Shown: piece by piece, positions 42,497 through 54,199 of the stretch | How positions within the stretch are numbered: the first letter of the stretch is position 1 | Layout: every line of letters starts with the position of its first letter | Assembly (NCBI GenBank): GCA_946811695.1 | Contig: OX328123.1 | Coordinates: forward strand, 46,909,253-46,973,252 | DNA: 64,000 bases | DNA from: Gonocerus acuteangulatus | Lineage: Eukaryota > Arthropoda > Insecta > Hemiptera > Coreidae | Direction of reading: 5' to 3' | The notes under the pieces: generated by a model | The model's input: the letters and a program-made list of their open reading frames with translations, nothing else | What the model was told of the DNA's origin: nothing | Databases searched by the model: none | Translations under genes and position numbers: made by a program

Positions 42497-43260
42497 TGTT
42501 TTATTAGAAACATGTGTTATTAAAAGGTTAATTTTTATCATCATGTAGAAGAAATAGATTCCTAAGATAGGTTATCTTTCTGAAGACCAATATTTCATGC
42601 CCATTTTTGCACAAAATCACTGTTGGGAGTATTTACTGTTAACGTACATACAATACTCGCACTATCTGCAACTTTGAATTTTTCATATAAATAAAATAAT
42701 TTTTCATAATTATGAACGTATTTATAGCGTCACTGGAATGATAAATATTATCATAATAACATATGTTCGATTAGATTGTGTAGATACCTTGCAACAGTTA
42801 TTAGAAAATCCCAGGCAGACCTGTTCTAAAAGACCCGCCTTTTTTCATAATTGAAACCAGTAATTTCTAAATGCGTACTTATTGAATTAGTAAAAAGAAA
42901 TTCTCACTGAACAGCCTAGGCCAGCACTGAGGATAAGAGCGCTAGAACTGTAAACGCTCTATCGTTTTAATAAACTGTTTGTGGAAAGACTGATCTTTTA
43001 TAATAAATATCTTACACCGTTCCAACATCCCAGAAATATGCTTTTTTTTCTTGCAGATGCCTGTTATTCTTCGTAGCCTTATTGTTCCCTCTTATGTGCT
43101 CGTCTATATACAATCTTTATCGGCTACGGTAGTCATCCTGAACAATCTTTGTTGGTCCTATGAGATAAATTACGTTTTATTTGGTGATGAAATGTAACTA
43201 TGTAAATGTTTTATTTGGTGATTTTCTATATAAATCTTCATTTATAAGAAAGGTGATTAT
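42497..43260. other. No supported gene
   Basis: AT-rich. The 77-codon frame beginning at 43181 runs into the neighbouring element and has no resemblance to known proteins. Confidence 0.35.
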
Positions 43261-43265
43261 ACTTT

Positions 43266-43462
43266 TAGGGTGTTTCCTCCCTTCCTACCTCTTTTCATGT
43301 CGACCCGATGGCACAATCCGGAAGTGCCGACTACAACTTTTCACGTTTCCAAACCACAAAAATAACGAGATACTGTTCCTATTCCAAGATTTCCAAATGT
43401 CTCTAGGAAAATGAAAGTTCTGGTAATGCGCTAAGATAACCCAGTTCCTGGTAATCAGATTT
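43266..43462 (-). mobile_element. MITE-sized family 2 derivative
   Basis: About 200 bp retaining both ends of family 2. 3' side: a decayed hairpin (GGTGTTTCCTCCCTTCCTAC) and CACAATCCGGAAGTGCCGAC. 5' side: TGCGCTAAGATAACCCAGTT. The interior is deleted. Confidence 0.5.
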
Positions 43463-44318
43463 GTTTTCTTAATTAACAAACTTTTGTAGTTCATGTTGAC
43501 TCAATTCATTGATGTTGAGTTAAACAGAAGGCTATTGTGCCAAGATCCCCCTTAAACACCAACTAGGGACTTCAATGATGAAACTGAGTTTTGTAAAAGC
43601 GTTTTCCTCCCTAAATTACCAGGTAAAGTTAAATATATATTTTACCAAATGGTATGTATTTTCTATGATATATGAATCATTGGTGAATTATTTTACGGGT
43701 TCCTCTAAACTGACAACAACCCGGAACTCTTTTGGATGGCTAGATTGATATAATTGCGGGTTCCAAAATTCCAGGAGAGATGATACAATAGTCATACCGC
43801 CGGACGAGGATGGAAGGAAGATGGACTCTCGAATGAACTACCAACTAATAGCAGGCTATTAACTGTAAATACTATTAAAAACGAATTAGGTGATACATTC
43901 ATTGAGCCGGCATCACGCGAACTCATTCAGACACAGCCCTTTCTACTCATGCTGGAGTTCTAATAACGGGTTTCCTTCATGAGTCAGACAGTCCTGAAGT
44001 AGACAAATACTGATTAATATCTACAAAAGAGTGATTGTACTCTGTGAAGTACTAACGTTTCCTTTACAAACAACCTGTGACAGAATGATGGACAATTTTA
44101 TTCTGAGGAGGCATTCCCTATCCGCTCCACACCTGATTTTGCGCAAAATGCGTTGTGTTTCATTTTTAGCAATATACTTGTCACTTATTGGGGTTTAAAT
44201 ATAGACGCTCTGGTTTAAAGGTTAGACCAAGGAATTATGTTGTGAATGTCCGTCTTATGATGTGAATGTATTTATTCTTTGCAAGAGAGCTTCTTCATCT
44301 AATTCTAATTCTGTCCAC
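43463..44318. other. No recognisable feature
   Basis: Mixed sequence with no recognised frame, tRNA-like box or terminal repeat. Confidence 0.35.
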
Positions 44319-44574
44319 ATATCGTCGATACAAATGCAAAGTATCGAATGTGAACATCACCAAATTCCAAAGGGAAAAAACTTTTATTCATTTCTTTGCT
44401 TTTGGACAGTCAAATAGTCAGGATTCCACCTTTTGACAGTGGTTACTTTCCCGTTCACTGAGTGAACTTAGATTCTAGAGTTTGCAATACATCAGTCCAA
44501 CAGTAATCAGTAAAGATTGAAAATGAAAAATGCAATTTTGTACATTCGATACTTTGCATTTGTATTGATGATAT
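44319..44574. mobile_element. MITE, ATATCGTCG family, copy 2
   Basis: 256 bp with terminal repeats starting ATATCGTCGATACAAATGCA and a matching inverse at the right with a few changes (TTTGTATTGATGATAT). Its internal TTTTGGACAGTCAAATA block is inverted relative to copy 1. Confidence 0.85.
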
Positions 44575-44641
44575 TTACCATTTTAGGGGGAACTTGAATT
44601 GGGGTGTTAGCTGCCTAATGATACCGTCAAAGGCTGCGTTA

Positions 44642-45317
44642 AGGCCCATTTACACTTTGAATGGTGCGAGTGCGAGTATGGTTCCTGTGAGAGTTTAGTG
44701 TTTAGTGCCAGTAGTGTCCACTGTACTGTTTAGCGTCTACTATTCAGTTTAGTTGTTGAGCGTTGAACGGCAAGTATTTTGTTTAAAATTGTTGAGGTCC
44801 GCTTGCAGTTGCACGAAATCCGTAATGAAGTTTTAAACGCGGTGGTGTCTGAATGTGAAGAACGTGTGTAATCAGATCATTCAAGACCAAGAAGACTATG
44901 ACAACGAAAGTGGATAAGTAGACGACCAGTTCATGGTGCAAGCTACCAACTCCTTATGGAATTGGCCTCTGAAGATACCATCGAATATGGCTTTCAGGAT
45001 GACTTTAATACATTACTAAACCTAGTCACACCCGTCGTTCAGAAATCAGATACATTTATGAGACCTGCTATGCTAGCAAAAGTGAAATTGCACGCTATTT
45101 TATACCCGTTGGCAGGTATAAAATATGTCCGAGTGTGCTTAGTGGAGGGTTCTAAACAGAAAAATAGAACTTGCTTCTATTCACTGTTTAGAAATCACTT
45201 GCACTGGATTAATAATCACTCGCACTAAACTATTGATGTCCACACGTGTTTAGTACTAATCACTAAACGCCTGCACTTAACACTCGCACTCGCACTAATC
45301 AAAGTCTAAACGGGCCT
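44642..45317 (+). mobile_element. PIF/Harbinger element with TTA duplication
   Basis: 676 bp bounded by AGGCCCATTTACACTTTGA and its inverse ending CTAAACGGGCCT. A 3-bp TTA lies on each side (44639-44641, 45318-45320), the PIF/Harbinger target. Subterminal GCGAGTGCGAGT at the left and ACTCGCACTCGCACT at the right extend the inverted repeat. A short transposase remnant lies inside. Confidence 0.88.
44956..45120 (+). pseudogene. PIF/Harbinger transposase N-terminal remnant
   Basis: Reads FNTLLNLVTPVVQKSDTFMR followed by PAMLAKVKLHAILYPLAG. This is the family's block before the DDE core, typically FxxLLxxVxPxIxKxDTxMRxAIxxxxRLxxTLRxLAxG. It sits in an open frame (44956-45228) that soon runs into the subterminal repeat, so the DDE domain is deleted. 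Position between intact Harbinger-type ends supports the call. Confidence 0.65.
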
Positions 45318-45321
45318 TTAC

Positions 45322-46355
45322 AGAGGGTCATACTAAGTATACTATCCTGAGGAATCTAATGTTTCAATTCCCCCTCCTTTGATTTTCTATTACCCAAATA
45401 TACCTGGAATTTCCGACCACGCAGCACTTCCTTCATGAACATGAGCAGGCGTTCTCTGAATCCCACATTTTGACATAAGTTTATAATTACTTACCTTAAG
45501 TATGTGTCGAGTGCGCTAGTAATATAAAGAAATACCACTGCTGCAGCTTTTTATTTAACTAGATCTTCAATGACTGCTTTATTCCTTGAAATCCACTTGT
45601 TTGGGAGTTAAATATCGGGAGAGAGCGGGTATGGTAGTTGGAAGTACCTCCCCTCTTGTTTAGTACCAATAAAAGTAACTAACTATTAGAATATTATTGT
45701 TTTTTACTGTATTATTTCTTAGCAGAGAAAAATATTAAACCTAATATTCTCAGGTTTTTCTTGTGAGAGTAAAGCTCGTTTTAATTCAGTGAAATTCTAA
45801 AATAAAACTTTCATGAACTGTTCGTTTCAGTTATTTGTTGTTGGAATCTTGATAAATCCAGGAATCTAGTCTTTTCTAATTTTCTGGGATATTCTGCTTA
45901 AGTATTATGAGAGCACAATTCAATAAAACTGAATGAAATTTTAAAACGAAGTCTGAGCAACATTCATATTAATATTCCAGTCCACGGAGGGGATAACAGT
46001 CGCATTAAATTCTCAAATGCTTTTGTTAGATCCTAATAGATTGCGGACATCTTTGCTCCTCCCCCCGACCTAGGCTGCTGTATTATTGGCGAGGCCAACA
46101 CGGGCCTATCCGAGCACGGACGGATGCTAGCAATGATCCACTTAGCAAGCGCGTGCTACATCCCCCTCAGGAAGCTGCACTTATCACTCCTTCTCTTGCT
46201 AACCCCTGCAGTTGTCGGATTTAAAAATTTGTTGCTTACTTTGTAATTAACAGCTCTCAATGGCTTTCCGCAAACTCAATTAGTTAATAATTAGTTCAAT
46301 TTGTATTATTTTGTGTCGTCCTTCTTTTCAGATGCTAAAACGAAGACTGAGAACT
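45322..46355. other. No supported gene in 1 kb
   Basis: AT-rich with a GC-richer patch at 46060-46200 that I could not assign. Confidence 0.35.
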
Positions 46356-46359
46356 ATGC

Positions 46360-47195
46360 CTGCCGGATGCGTAATCATTTCTGACTGTGGTTGATCAAGT
46401 TTGGGGAAAGGAGTTTAGTGGGGGAGGAGGAGTTTTTGACCAACCATTGAGTTGAGGGTGGCAGGGCCACCACATGGGGGGGGGCAGCCGGGTACAGTTG
46501 TTCCGGGCCCGGGTGCCGTGGGGGCCCGGGCCGGTCCTCGCTAATTGGAAATAATGTATATGTTATGAGCTTGTAAAAAGAATGGGGTTTATATATATAA
46601 TAAATATAATATATAAATATATATATATTTTTTTTAGGGAAATAAACGACAAAACAAGTGTAGTCCCAGAATTTTATATTTCATTAGGAGTCGTAATAAA
46701 ACTACAAGGACCGAAAGTGACCTTTGCTGCACCGATTGTCGACTTTCATTCTTATTTCACTCAAAATTCAAGATGAAAATAATTTTAAAATGTCAAAAGT
46801 CCTATAGCAAAGTATCAGAATTTTCAGTCTGGCTCTGAGAAGTGGGGGCCCGGCTCTGAGAAGAGGGGGCCCGTGATCTGGTCCCGGGCCCGGCTCTGAG
46901 ATGTGGCGGCCCTGGAGGGTGGTAGTAGAGGATCAAAGATTGGAAGGCAATGTCGTGTGATTAGTGTGGTGATAATGGAAGGGAGGCAGGTATGAAGTTC
47001 TATATTGCAGGCGGTATAGAGTTTTAGCAAGATGTTTTTAATAAATGGAAAATGTTGGTGTAGGTAGAGGAGATGACGTCTTTATCAATTTGGCACTTAC
47101 TGGGTCCTTTTCAAGGTGGAAAAATATTAATTCGGAGATGAGGCTTTGTTGGATTCAGTGGAAAGGACTGAGTATTGGTCAAAGCCAAAATGGTA
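46360..47195 (-). mobile_element. Penelope-like element, second copy, split by hAT
   Basis: 46923-47195 parallels 30395-30640 (GGAAGGGAGGCAGGTATGAA; ATTGCAGGCGGTATAG; TTTTAATAAATGGAAAATGT; GGATTCAGTGGAAAGGA). 46360-46453 parallels 30230-30310 (ATCATTTCTGACTG; GGAAAGGAGTT). Between them is the hAT insertion. The GIY-YIG frame is broken by indels here. Less intact than the 29850 copy. Confidence 0.7.
46462..46914. mobile_element. Non-autonomous hAT-type element, 8-bp target duplication
   Basis: 453 bp with ends CAGGGCCACCACAT and (inverted) CAGGGCCGCCACAT, and an exact 8-bp duplication GAGGGTGG at 46454-46461 and 46915-46922. The ends are GC-rich (CCCGGGCCCGG and GGGGGCCCGG blocks) around an AT-rich core; this explains the odd GC islands. 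No transposase. Confidence 0.9.
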
Positions 47196-47199
47196 CCGG

Positions 47200-48095
47200 A
47201 TTTCAGAAGTAGTATATTGTACTATTTTGATGTAAAAAAGTAGAAAATGTAATTTGACTATATAATTTTATGTATTTCAAAATATCCATAAATTAATAAA
47301 TGACCTACCCTCCGTCTTATGTCTCATAAGAAGGACTTGAAGTAGGAAGTAGAATTTTATATTTTGCCAATAACTAACTAATAGAATTAGTTAAAAACCA
47401 CGAGAGAATGCTGTTTCTATAAAAGTTTATTGAGCATAAGCTAATAATTTTTTGTTATCACTCCCCAGGAATTTCAATGAGTTTTCATGGATCCCAATAC
47501 TACTAAGACAACTTTTAAACGCGAATGTTATTCAGCCATTTAATACTAATAAAAAGTACATTTTGAACCCCCATTGAAATAATATTTGATAATATATGCA
47601 TTAACGTTTTCCCCCCTCTAGATGAATCTTTGTTTTCCTACGACATAGTCTTATGCAATATTCCATATATTTTTTCACGAGATGGAGGAAAGGGGGTGCT
47701 TACTAATTTCTATCAAGATTACTTTTGGGATGAAAGTTGTGCTACAGTCCCTCCTTGGAACGTAGCTTGCTTCAGAGTGGTTTTGCATTTTCCGTTGGTC
47801 CGTTAATGTCTGGATTCCATCCAAACACGCACGGAGCATTGACCTTAATAGAGAGACCACTTTCCGTTGTATTCACGTCGGGACAATCTTTTAAAATAAA
47901 GGTAGGAATGAAAAAGAAAAATTATGTTATCTCTATTTTATTCATTATGAAAATTTAAAGATAAAAAATCCGAGAAACTCAATAAACTGCCTACACTAAG
48001 TAAATATCCTTAAAGATTAGGTCACATTCCTCAGGAAAGATGAGGTGTTGTCCATTAGTGATGCGGAGGTAAAATTTTTCAGGATTTTGGTCGTG
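47200..48095. other. No supported gene
   Basis: Overlapping open frames at 47675-47958 on both strands have no resemblance to known families. The rest is AT-rich. Confidence 0.35.
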
Positions 48096-48099
48096 ATAT

Positions 48100-48384
48100 C
48101 ATGGGCGTATATAGAAAATAATTTCGAAGGGGGCTGGGAACATTTCGGGGGGGGGGGGAGGGGGGCTGAGACCATTTCCGGTGTATGGAATACTAACAAT
48201 TTAGATTTTGGAAGAGTTTTAGTCAACTTAAACGCTATTACAGCCAAAAAAAGAATATGTTTTATGAACTAAATGATCTTATTTAATTTATTTTTAACGG
48301 TTTTATGAAATTTGTACCCATCAAATAAAAATTTGGGGGGGGGCTGCAGCCCCTCAGCCCCCCCCCCCCTTATATACGCCCATG
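48100..48384 (+). mobile_element. G-rich TIR element, copy 6
   Basis: 285 bp, CATGGGCGTATATAG to CTTATATACGCCCATG, close to copy 3 (shared GAGACCATTTCCGGTGTATG, CTTAAACGCTATTACA). Long G and C runs lie inside both ends. Confidence 0.88.
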
Positions 48385-48714
48385 CGTAATATCTTAATAA
48401 AACTAGAAATGAAGTCTTTTTATGCAAAATATTATGAAAGTAGGAACCAATTACTGAGCCAAATGGCTAGGCAGTTCCTCCACGCTGATTGAGCAAAGGA
48501 GGTCGCATAAAAATAACAAAGTTCATTAAAAAATAATAGATATGAAGAGAAACATTTAAGATTTCTATTCTTAAAGAAATTGTGAATTTCTCAGAAAATA
48601 GTAGGAGAAAGAATGAATTGTATGATAGAAAATGGATACGAAGCTACGGGGAAGGTGTCTGTAAAAGGGTCAAACTTCAATACGACGTCTGAAGTGATCG
48701 AGGTAAAACCAAAA

Positions 48715-49553
48715 TATATTCCTCGCTATTTAATAGTCTCAATACAAGATGAGTCGATGATTTTAATGACGTAAGTCCTTTTGAAGTTCATCGTTGGGTC
48801 TGTTCATTTTCAAAAGCCATCAATGTTAAGAAAATAAAGAAAACAGGGTTACTGTTTCTTGATTCGCCAAATAGTGCAGTAACGGCGAAACTATTAGCCC
48901 AAACAACATTGAACAAATTTAAAATATCCGTCCAGCCCCACAGAACCCTCAACCATTCACGAGGTGTCTTCTATTGCTCAGATCTTCGAGATTATAAGGA
49001 AGACGAAATTCTCAAAGAATTATCCACACAGAATGTTATAAATATAAGACGTCTCGGGAATCCTGCGAAGAAATCGGCTCTGTTTGTTGCTACATTCGCC
49101 ACGCCGCAGCTTCCAGAAAAGCTTTACATTGGATACATATCGGCCAGTGTTCGTTTATACATTCCACCGCCTCTCATCTGCTATAGGTGCGGATCTCTAG
49201 GCCATCACCGCTCATCCTGTGAGAAGGAAGAGATATGTAGGAAATGTGCCGAACCTCTGCATGAGAACGCGTGTTCCACGATCAAATGTTGCCTCTGTGG
49301 AGGGAATCACCGGACCACTACCAAACTCTGTTCAATCTACGCTGACGAGTTCGAGGTGAAGAGGCTGATGGTGACCAAGAACCTTAACTATCACGAGGCG
49401 AAGAGACAGTTGAAAGTACCACGAACAGGGACGTACGCAAAGATAGCGAAGATTGCATCCAATGACACCGACGCAGATGACAAACTCACAGCGTTAATTA
49501 AACTATTTAACAAAAGAATAGAAGTTTTAGAAAATCTCCTCGTTAGGAATTAG
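48715..49553 (+). pseudogene. LINE ORF1 (gag-like) with three zinc knuckles
   Basis: The frame from 48753 to the stop at 49551-49553 reads NDVSPFEVHRWVCSFSKAIN, then VQPHRTLNHSRGVFYCSDLR, the RNA-binding fold of I/Jockey/R1-type ORF1 proteins. Three knuckles follow: CYRCGSLGHHRSSC, CRKCAEPLHENAC and CCLCGGNHRTTTKLC. The end reads NYHEAKRQLK as in the family. Upstream, PRYLIVSIQDE (48721-48753) is the true N-terminal side in another frame, so one frameshift near 48750 separates it; the Met at 48909 is internal. The protein coats LINE RNA. ORF2 does not follow, so the element is 3'-deleted or rearranged. Confidence 0.8.
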
Positions 49554-49900
49554 TAAATGACACTAAGAAAGTATATTTTTGAACCCGAGAAAGGTGATAT
49601 CATGCAACTTCGCTGACCAGGTGAGTTGTATATGGTGAGCATACCGAGTACAATAACCCCGGGTATGTGCAATCAGCGGCACCTCCTCTACCGCTCGAGA
49701 GGATAAATTACATTATGCCTCAAAGGCCCTTCACTACAATAGGCTGGCACTACTTCATCAGCTGATGGAACTATCAGCTGTTAACTATCTCGGGCTACCG
49801 CTACTCGCCACTAGTCTTCTCTTCATAGACCTAGTGCTTTTAACTAGTCCAACTTACAACGGCCATAATAAGTTTCATAGTGATTTTCAAGTGCCATTTA
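49554..49900. other. Unassigned sequence after LINE ORF1
   Basis: GC-richer than average (CACCTCCTCTACCGCTCGAG, GGGCTACCGCTACTCGCC). It could be old LINE sequence, but I see no endonuclease or RT motif. Confidence 0.35.
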
Positions 49901-49943
49901 GTCCATGGGCGTATATAGAAAAATATTTCGTGGGGACGGGATG

Positions 49944-50445
49944 CACAGTGGTAATTTTAACTGATCTAGCTGGACAAAATTCGAAAAATTCGTGAAAAAA
50001 AATCTCAAATTGGACCTTGCAGTATTTTTCTAGATAGTATATAGATTACAAAACAAGAATAAGTCGGCTCAAATACACCAACATTTAGGGATTACGGATT
50101 GTTTATATTAGGGTATGTCATGCTGCAAAATTCATTACTCCATCTTTAAATGTATACTGCAATTAAAAAACTGCTTTGTCAGTACTACAAATTTATTTCA
50201 GGTTTCAGAAAGGTATGTATGACCTTTTTTCATTATTTATCATAATAAATTACCATTAATGTTTGCTTTACGCGATGCGATTTGTAATACCCTTATTGGT
50301 ACATTATTATGGGACACAACTTTTGCTGTTCGGCTTCGTCCGGTCTAGTTATAATTTTTTCTTATTTGTCAATTGAGTATTGACTTGGAAAAGCAAGAAT
50401 TAGCTACCAGAATCTGCCAATTTACTAATTATAACTGATTTTCTG

Positions 50446-50476
<31 letters not shown>

Positions 50477-51351
50477 CTCATATCGGAATGGGAACTTTTT
50501 GAAATTCGGATCTTACAAAGTCCAAAAAAAAAAAAATAAAAATAAATAAAAATAAAAACAGGAAGATATAACAATTGTAAACCAACAATTTGGTTTACCA
50601 GAGGCGAAGGAAAAATTAAAAAAAAAAAAAAAAAAAAGTAGAGACATTCATAAACCATTTACGTGATAAGTGGGAAATAGCAAAGCGAACAATACTTGTT
50701 ATTGAGAATGGTTTTAGTAAATGACTTGATACTAAATAAGTTTGGATTAGGATACACATTCAGTTGTAGAAGAAGATTTAAGTGGATCTGCCAGTAGTGG
50801 GGAGCTATCGAATATTGAAGATGTATTTCAGTGTTTACTATTCTCCAGCGATCCGTATATTATATCTAGCATGAATGAAGAAATTCGACGACATTAGGAA
50901 GAGTTTCATTCCTTCCTAGGTGAAAAAATTAATTTGTTGAATGAAACGTTACTTGACCAAGAATGATTATTCAGTTTTGGCAACTTAATTTTGATTATAT
51001 TTTTTTGTTGTATGGTTGTGTTTTCAATTATTATTTTCGATGTACTTTTTTATCAATTATTATTATTTTTAATACCTAGTCTTGAAGCTTTTTGTTGTTG
51101 TTGCCTTTAAAAAAGTTAAAAAAAAAAGTATAAAAAAGTATAATAATAAAATAAATTAAAATATTTTAATTTTGTTTAACTCTTAAATCGCAATAAAAAA
51201 CGGCCTTTTCTGCTGAAAAGTTAGAAAACAACGGTAAGACTTTATTTCCGACCCCTAAAATAGGGTATATTCGTGATTAGCAAGTCATTTTCTATAAGAA
51301 TCCGTGATAAAATAATTTTGTCCAGCTAGATCAGTTAAAAATACCACTGTG
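49944..51351. mobile_element. 1.4-kb TIR transposon nested in the G-rich element
   Basis: The ends read CACAGTGGTAATTTTAACTG and, inverted, CACAGTGGTATTTTTAACTG, continuing through ATCTAGCTGGACAAAATT, so the inverted repeat is about 38 bp. No exact target duplication is visible. The interior has several A runs and a decayed coding-like stretch (50760-50966). The superfamily is undetermined; the start CACAGTGG suggests hAT or piggyBac relatives, but neither TTAA nor an 8-bp duplication is present. Confidence 0.8.
50760..50966 (+). pseudogene. Coding-like remnant inside the 1.4-kb transposon
   Basis: Sixty-eight codons with one internal stop, then a stop: SVVEEDLSGSASSGELSNIE, DVFQCLLFSSDPYIISSMNE, and after the stop EEFHSFLGEKINLLNETLLD. 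The acidic, helix-prone composition is unlike the flanking AT-rich noise. It could be the C-terminus of the element's lost transposase. I do not recognise the family. Confidence 0.3.
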
Positions 51352-51556
51352 GGCTGGGACCATTTCCGGGGTATGGAATACTAAAAATTTAGAACTTAGT
51401 TTTAGTAGTTTTAGGCAACTAAAACGCTATTACACATAAAATAAAATATTTTTCATGAACTAAGTGATCTTATTTAATTTATTTTTAAGGTTTTTTTGAC
51501 ACATTTTTACCATCAAAGAGAAATTTCGGGGGGAGGGGGGCGATCATACGCCCATG

Positions 51557-51940
51557 ATTTAGTCACATTTATTTTAATGAGATAGGTAGCATTAAAAAGG
51601 TAGGTGGGACCTTCCTAATCCTGAAGGATAATTGTCCTTCTTCAGGCATAAAACACCGTAATTTCATAAATTATAAGTAATATTAGTAACGAATTATCAA
51701 GAATTTTTGTGTTTAAAACCCTGAGTAATATTAATATTTAGTCATGCCTTCAAGCAATTATAGGTAAATCGAGATTGTTTAACGATTCCACATGACATGT
51801 CTGAAGTATTTTGTGAAAAAAAAAACAAACAAAAAACAAAAAAAAAACAACCATAAACCGAAAGTGTGACGTTCAATGGTAAATTATGTTTTTCATTGTT
51901 CTGTTTCTGTTGAATTCTACTATCAGTCCAGTCAACGAAC
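51557..51940. other. No recognisable feature
   Basis: AT-rich with A/C-interrupted A runs at 51813-51850. Confidence 0.4.
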
Positions 51941-51942
51941 AG

Positions 51943-52895
51943 TTATAGATGGAAATTTTTGGAACACAATTTCTGACTTCGTAACTTTGTTTGGGCTGGA
52001 AAGGATGTGAACATATCAAAAGTCCTCGCCCGTAGCCTTTGTGCCGGGGGGGAGGGGGGTTTAGAAGGTCACATTTTTCAGGTTTTCACTTATATCTTGG
52101 AAACCCTACGTCCTAGCGACATGACTATTTTATAACAAATGAAAGCTGATTAAATTTCCTACAAGTTCTATTCTTTAAAGTTTTTCGTGATATCTTTAGG
52201 TTTCGAAATATCCGCTCTTGAAAGTCGGTCATTTTGGCGAAAAACACTTTCGGCGCATATTTTTTCCCCTTTTTGAAGGGATAACTCTTCAACGATGAAC
52301 CCAAAAATAAATAACGGTTATAGGGTTGTAGAGTATTGCATTACCTTCAATAATATATATCACTTTGCTATTCTATGTATTTTCCTTCAAACGTGAAAAT
52401 AATTTCAGTGTTCATCGTGAAATCTGAAATTTAGCGACTAATAGTCCAGGTAACTAAAATTTATAGATGGAAATGTTTGGAACACAATTTTTGACTTCAT
52501 AACTTTGTTTCGGCTAGTTAGGAGGTCAATGTATCAAAAGTCCTCGCCCGTAGCCTTAGTGCCGGGGGGAGGGGGGTTTAGAAGGCCACATTTTTCGGTT
52601 TTTCACTTATATCTCGGAAACCTTGGGTCCTAGCGACATGACCATTCTATAAAAAATGAAAGCTGATTCAATTTCCTACAAGTTCTATCCAATAACGTTT
52701 TTCGAGATATCTTTAGTTTTCGAAATATCCGCTCTTGAAAGTGTGCCATTTTGAGAAAAAAAAACACATTTTTATATTCTCGACCGGATATCTCTTCGGC
52801 TAATAAATAAATGCCGGCTATACGGTTGTAGAGCATTCCATTTGCTTCAATAATATATATTACTTTACTATTTTATGTATTTTCTTTGAAACGTT
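51943..52895. repeat. 518-bp direct repeat x2
   Basis: Units start at 51943 and 52461 with TTATAGATGGAAAT. They share AAAGTCCTCGCCCGTAGCCT, a G run, CTAGCGACATGAC, CCTACAAGTTCTAT and ATTTTATGTATTTTC blocks. The second unit is about 10-15% diverged by eye and shorter at its end. No long frame. Confidence 0.85.
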
Positions 52896-53109
52896 ATATA
52901 CGCACTCACATGGTCTTAGCAAAACATGGACAAGATCTTATCTAATTGAGTTTGAATAACTGGTCAATGGGACCAAAATTATATATTTTGTAGTATATTA
53001 TATATATAGTGAGTACTGGACGTATGTACTCACTATATTTCCATAATGGAGCATATTTTGGACTATACATAGACTGGAAATGGTGAGAAATTGAAAGGTT
53101 CATTGCTCA

Positions 53110-53505
<396 letters not shown>

Positions 53506-53754
53506 CAAGGAGAAAAAATGATCTTTTTGTCAGGTCAATGAAAGCCAAAATCAAAAGGCGTTGAATATCCTTTTTTTTCGTGCATATCCTTCTGTAGAAT
53601 TTTTTATATTAGTTAGGAAAGTCATTCTGTCGATTGTACGGTAATTAAGATTTCTTCTGAGTGTAGAATCTGTCAGATTGTGATATATGGATAATTCTAT
53701 ATGGCAGTACTAGGTACAAGCAGGTCTGTCCTATCTGGACATAACGTAGGAGTC

Positions 53755-54195
53755 AATCGATTGTAACTGAATCCTCTGTAATATGATCAATTTTCTTCCA
53801 GGACATTCTTCCGAGACTCCGTTTGAGCTTTTGTTCATCATGAGATGCCTGAACGCTGAAAACCTTCGCAGAAACGACACCATCTCCAGCATAATTTTTA
53901 CTGCAATCAAAATACCCTGAAAAGAATGATAACGCACCAAAATATGTTTTATGTTTTTATTTATTTTTTAATTTATTATTTCCTGGCTTATATATACGCA
54001 AATATTGATTACGGCGTATCTCTCTGTCAGGTTCCTGATTTTCCTTTCAAGGTCATTTTCGTCGCACGAAGCTCATCTATTAGGCTCTCCGCACGATTTC
54101 GTGTCCACTCCACTTATTACCTCATAACTTCCTGCAATTCCCTCCAATTCTCCCTTTAGCTCTAGCAATGTCATTCTTGGCCTCCTCGTTTTTGT
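53755..54195 (-). pseudogene. Cryptic coding-like segment, possibly with a short intron
   Basis: Minus strand 54190-53998 reads TRRPRMTLLELKGELEGIAG, SYEVISGVDTKSCGEPNR, a stop, then ASCDENDLERKIRNLTERYA. A donor-like GTATATA (53997) and an acceptor-like run ending TTCAG (53917) bound 81 bp. After it the strand reads either GILIAVKIMLEM (phase-compatible) or YFDCSKNYAGDGVVSAKVFS, then HDEQKLKRSLGRMSWKKIDH (another phase). Codon-like composition suggests a decayed gene or ORF1-type coiled coil. I do not recognise it; one stop and the phase conflict argue against a live gene. Confidence 0.2.
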
Positions 54196-54199
54196 AAAA

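Larger units (their letters stand above)
49903..51556 (+). mobile_element. G-rich TIR element, copy 7, interrupted
   Basis: Left piece 49903-49943 (CATGGGCGTATATAG ...) and right piece 51352-51556 (GGCTGGGACCATTTCCGG ... CATACGCCCATG) form one element when the 1408-bp insertion between them is removed. Confidence 0.8.

Noticed and set aside
46480..46550. CpG island or promoter
   Set aside because: The GC-rich block is the end of a hAT element defined by its inverted ends and 8-bp duplication.
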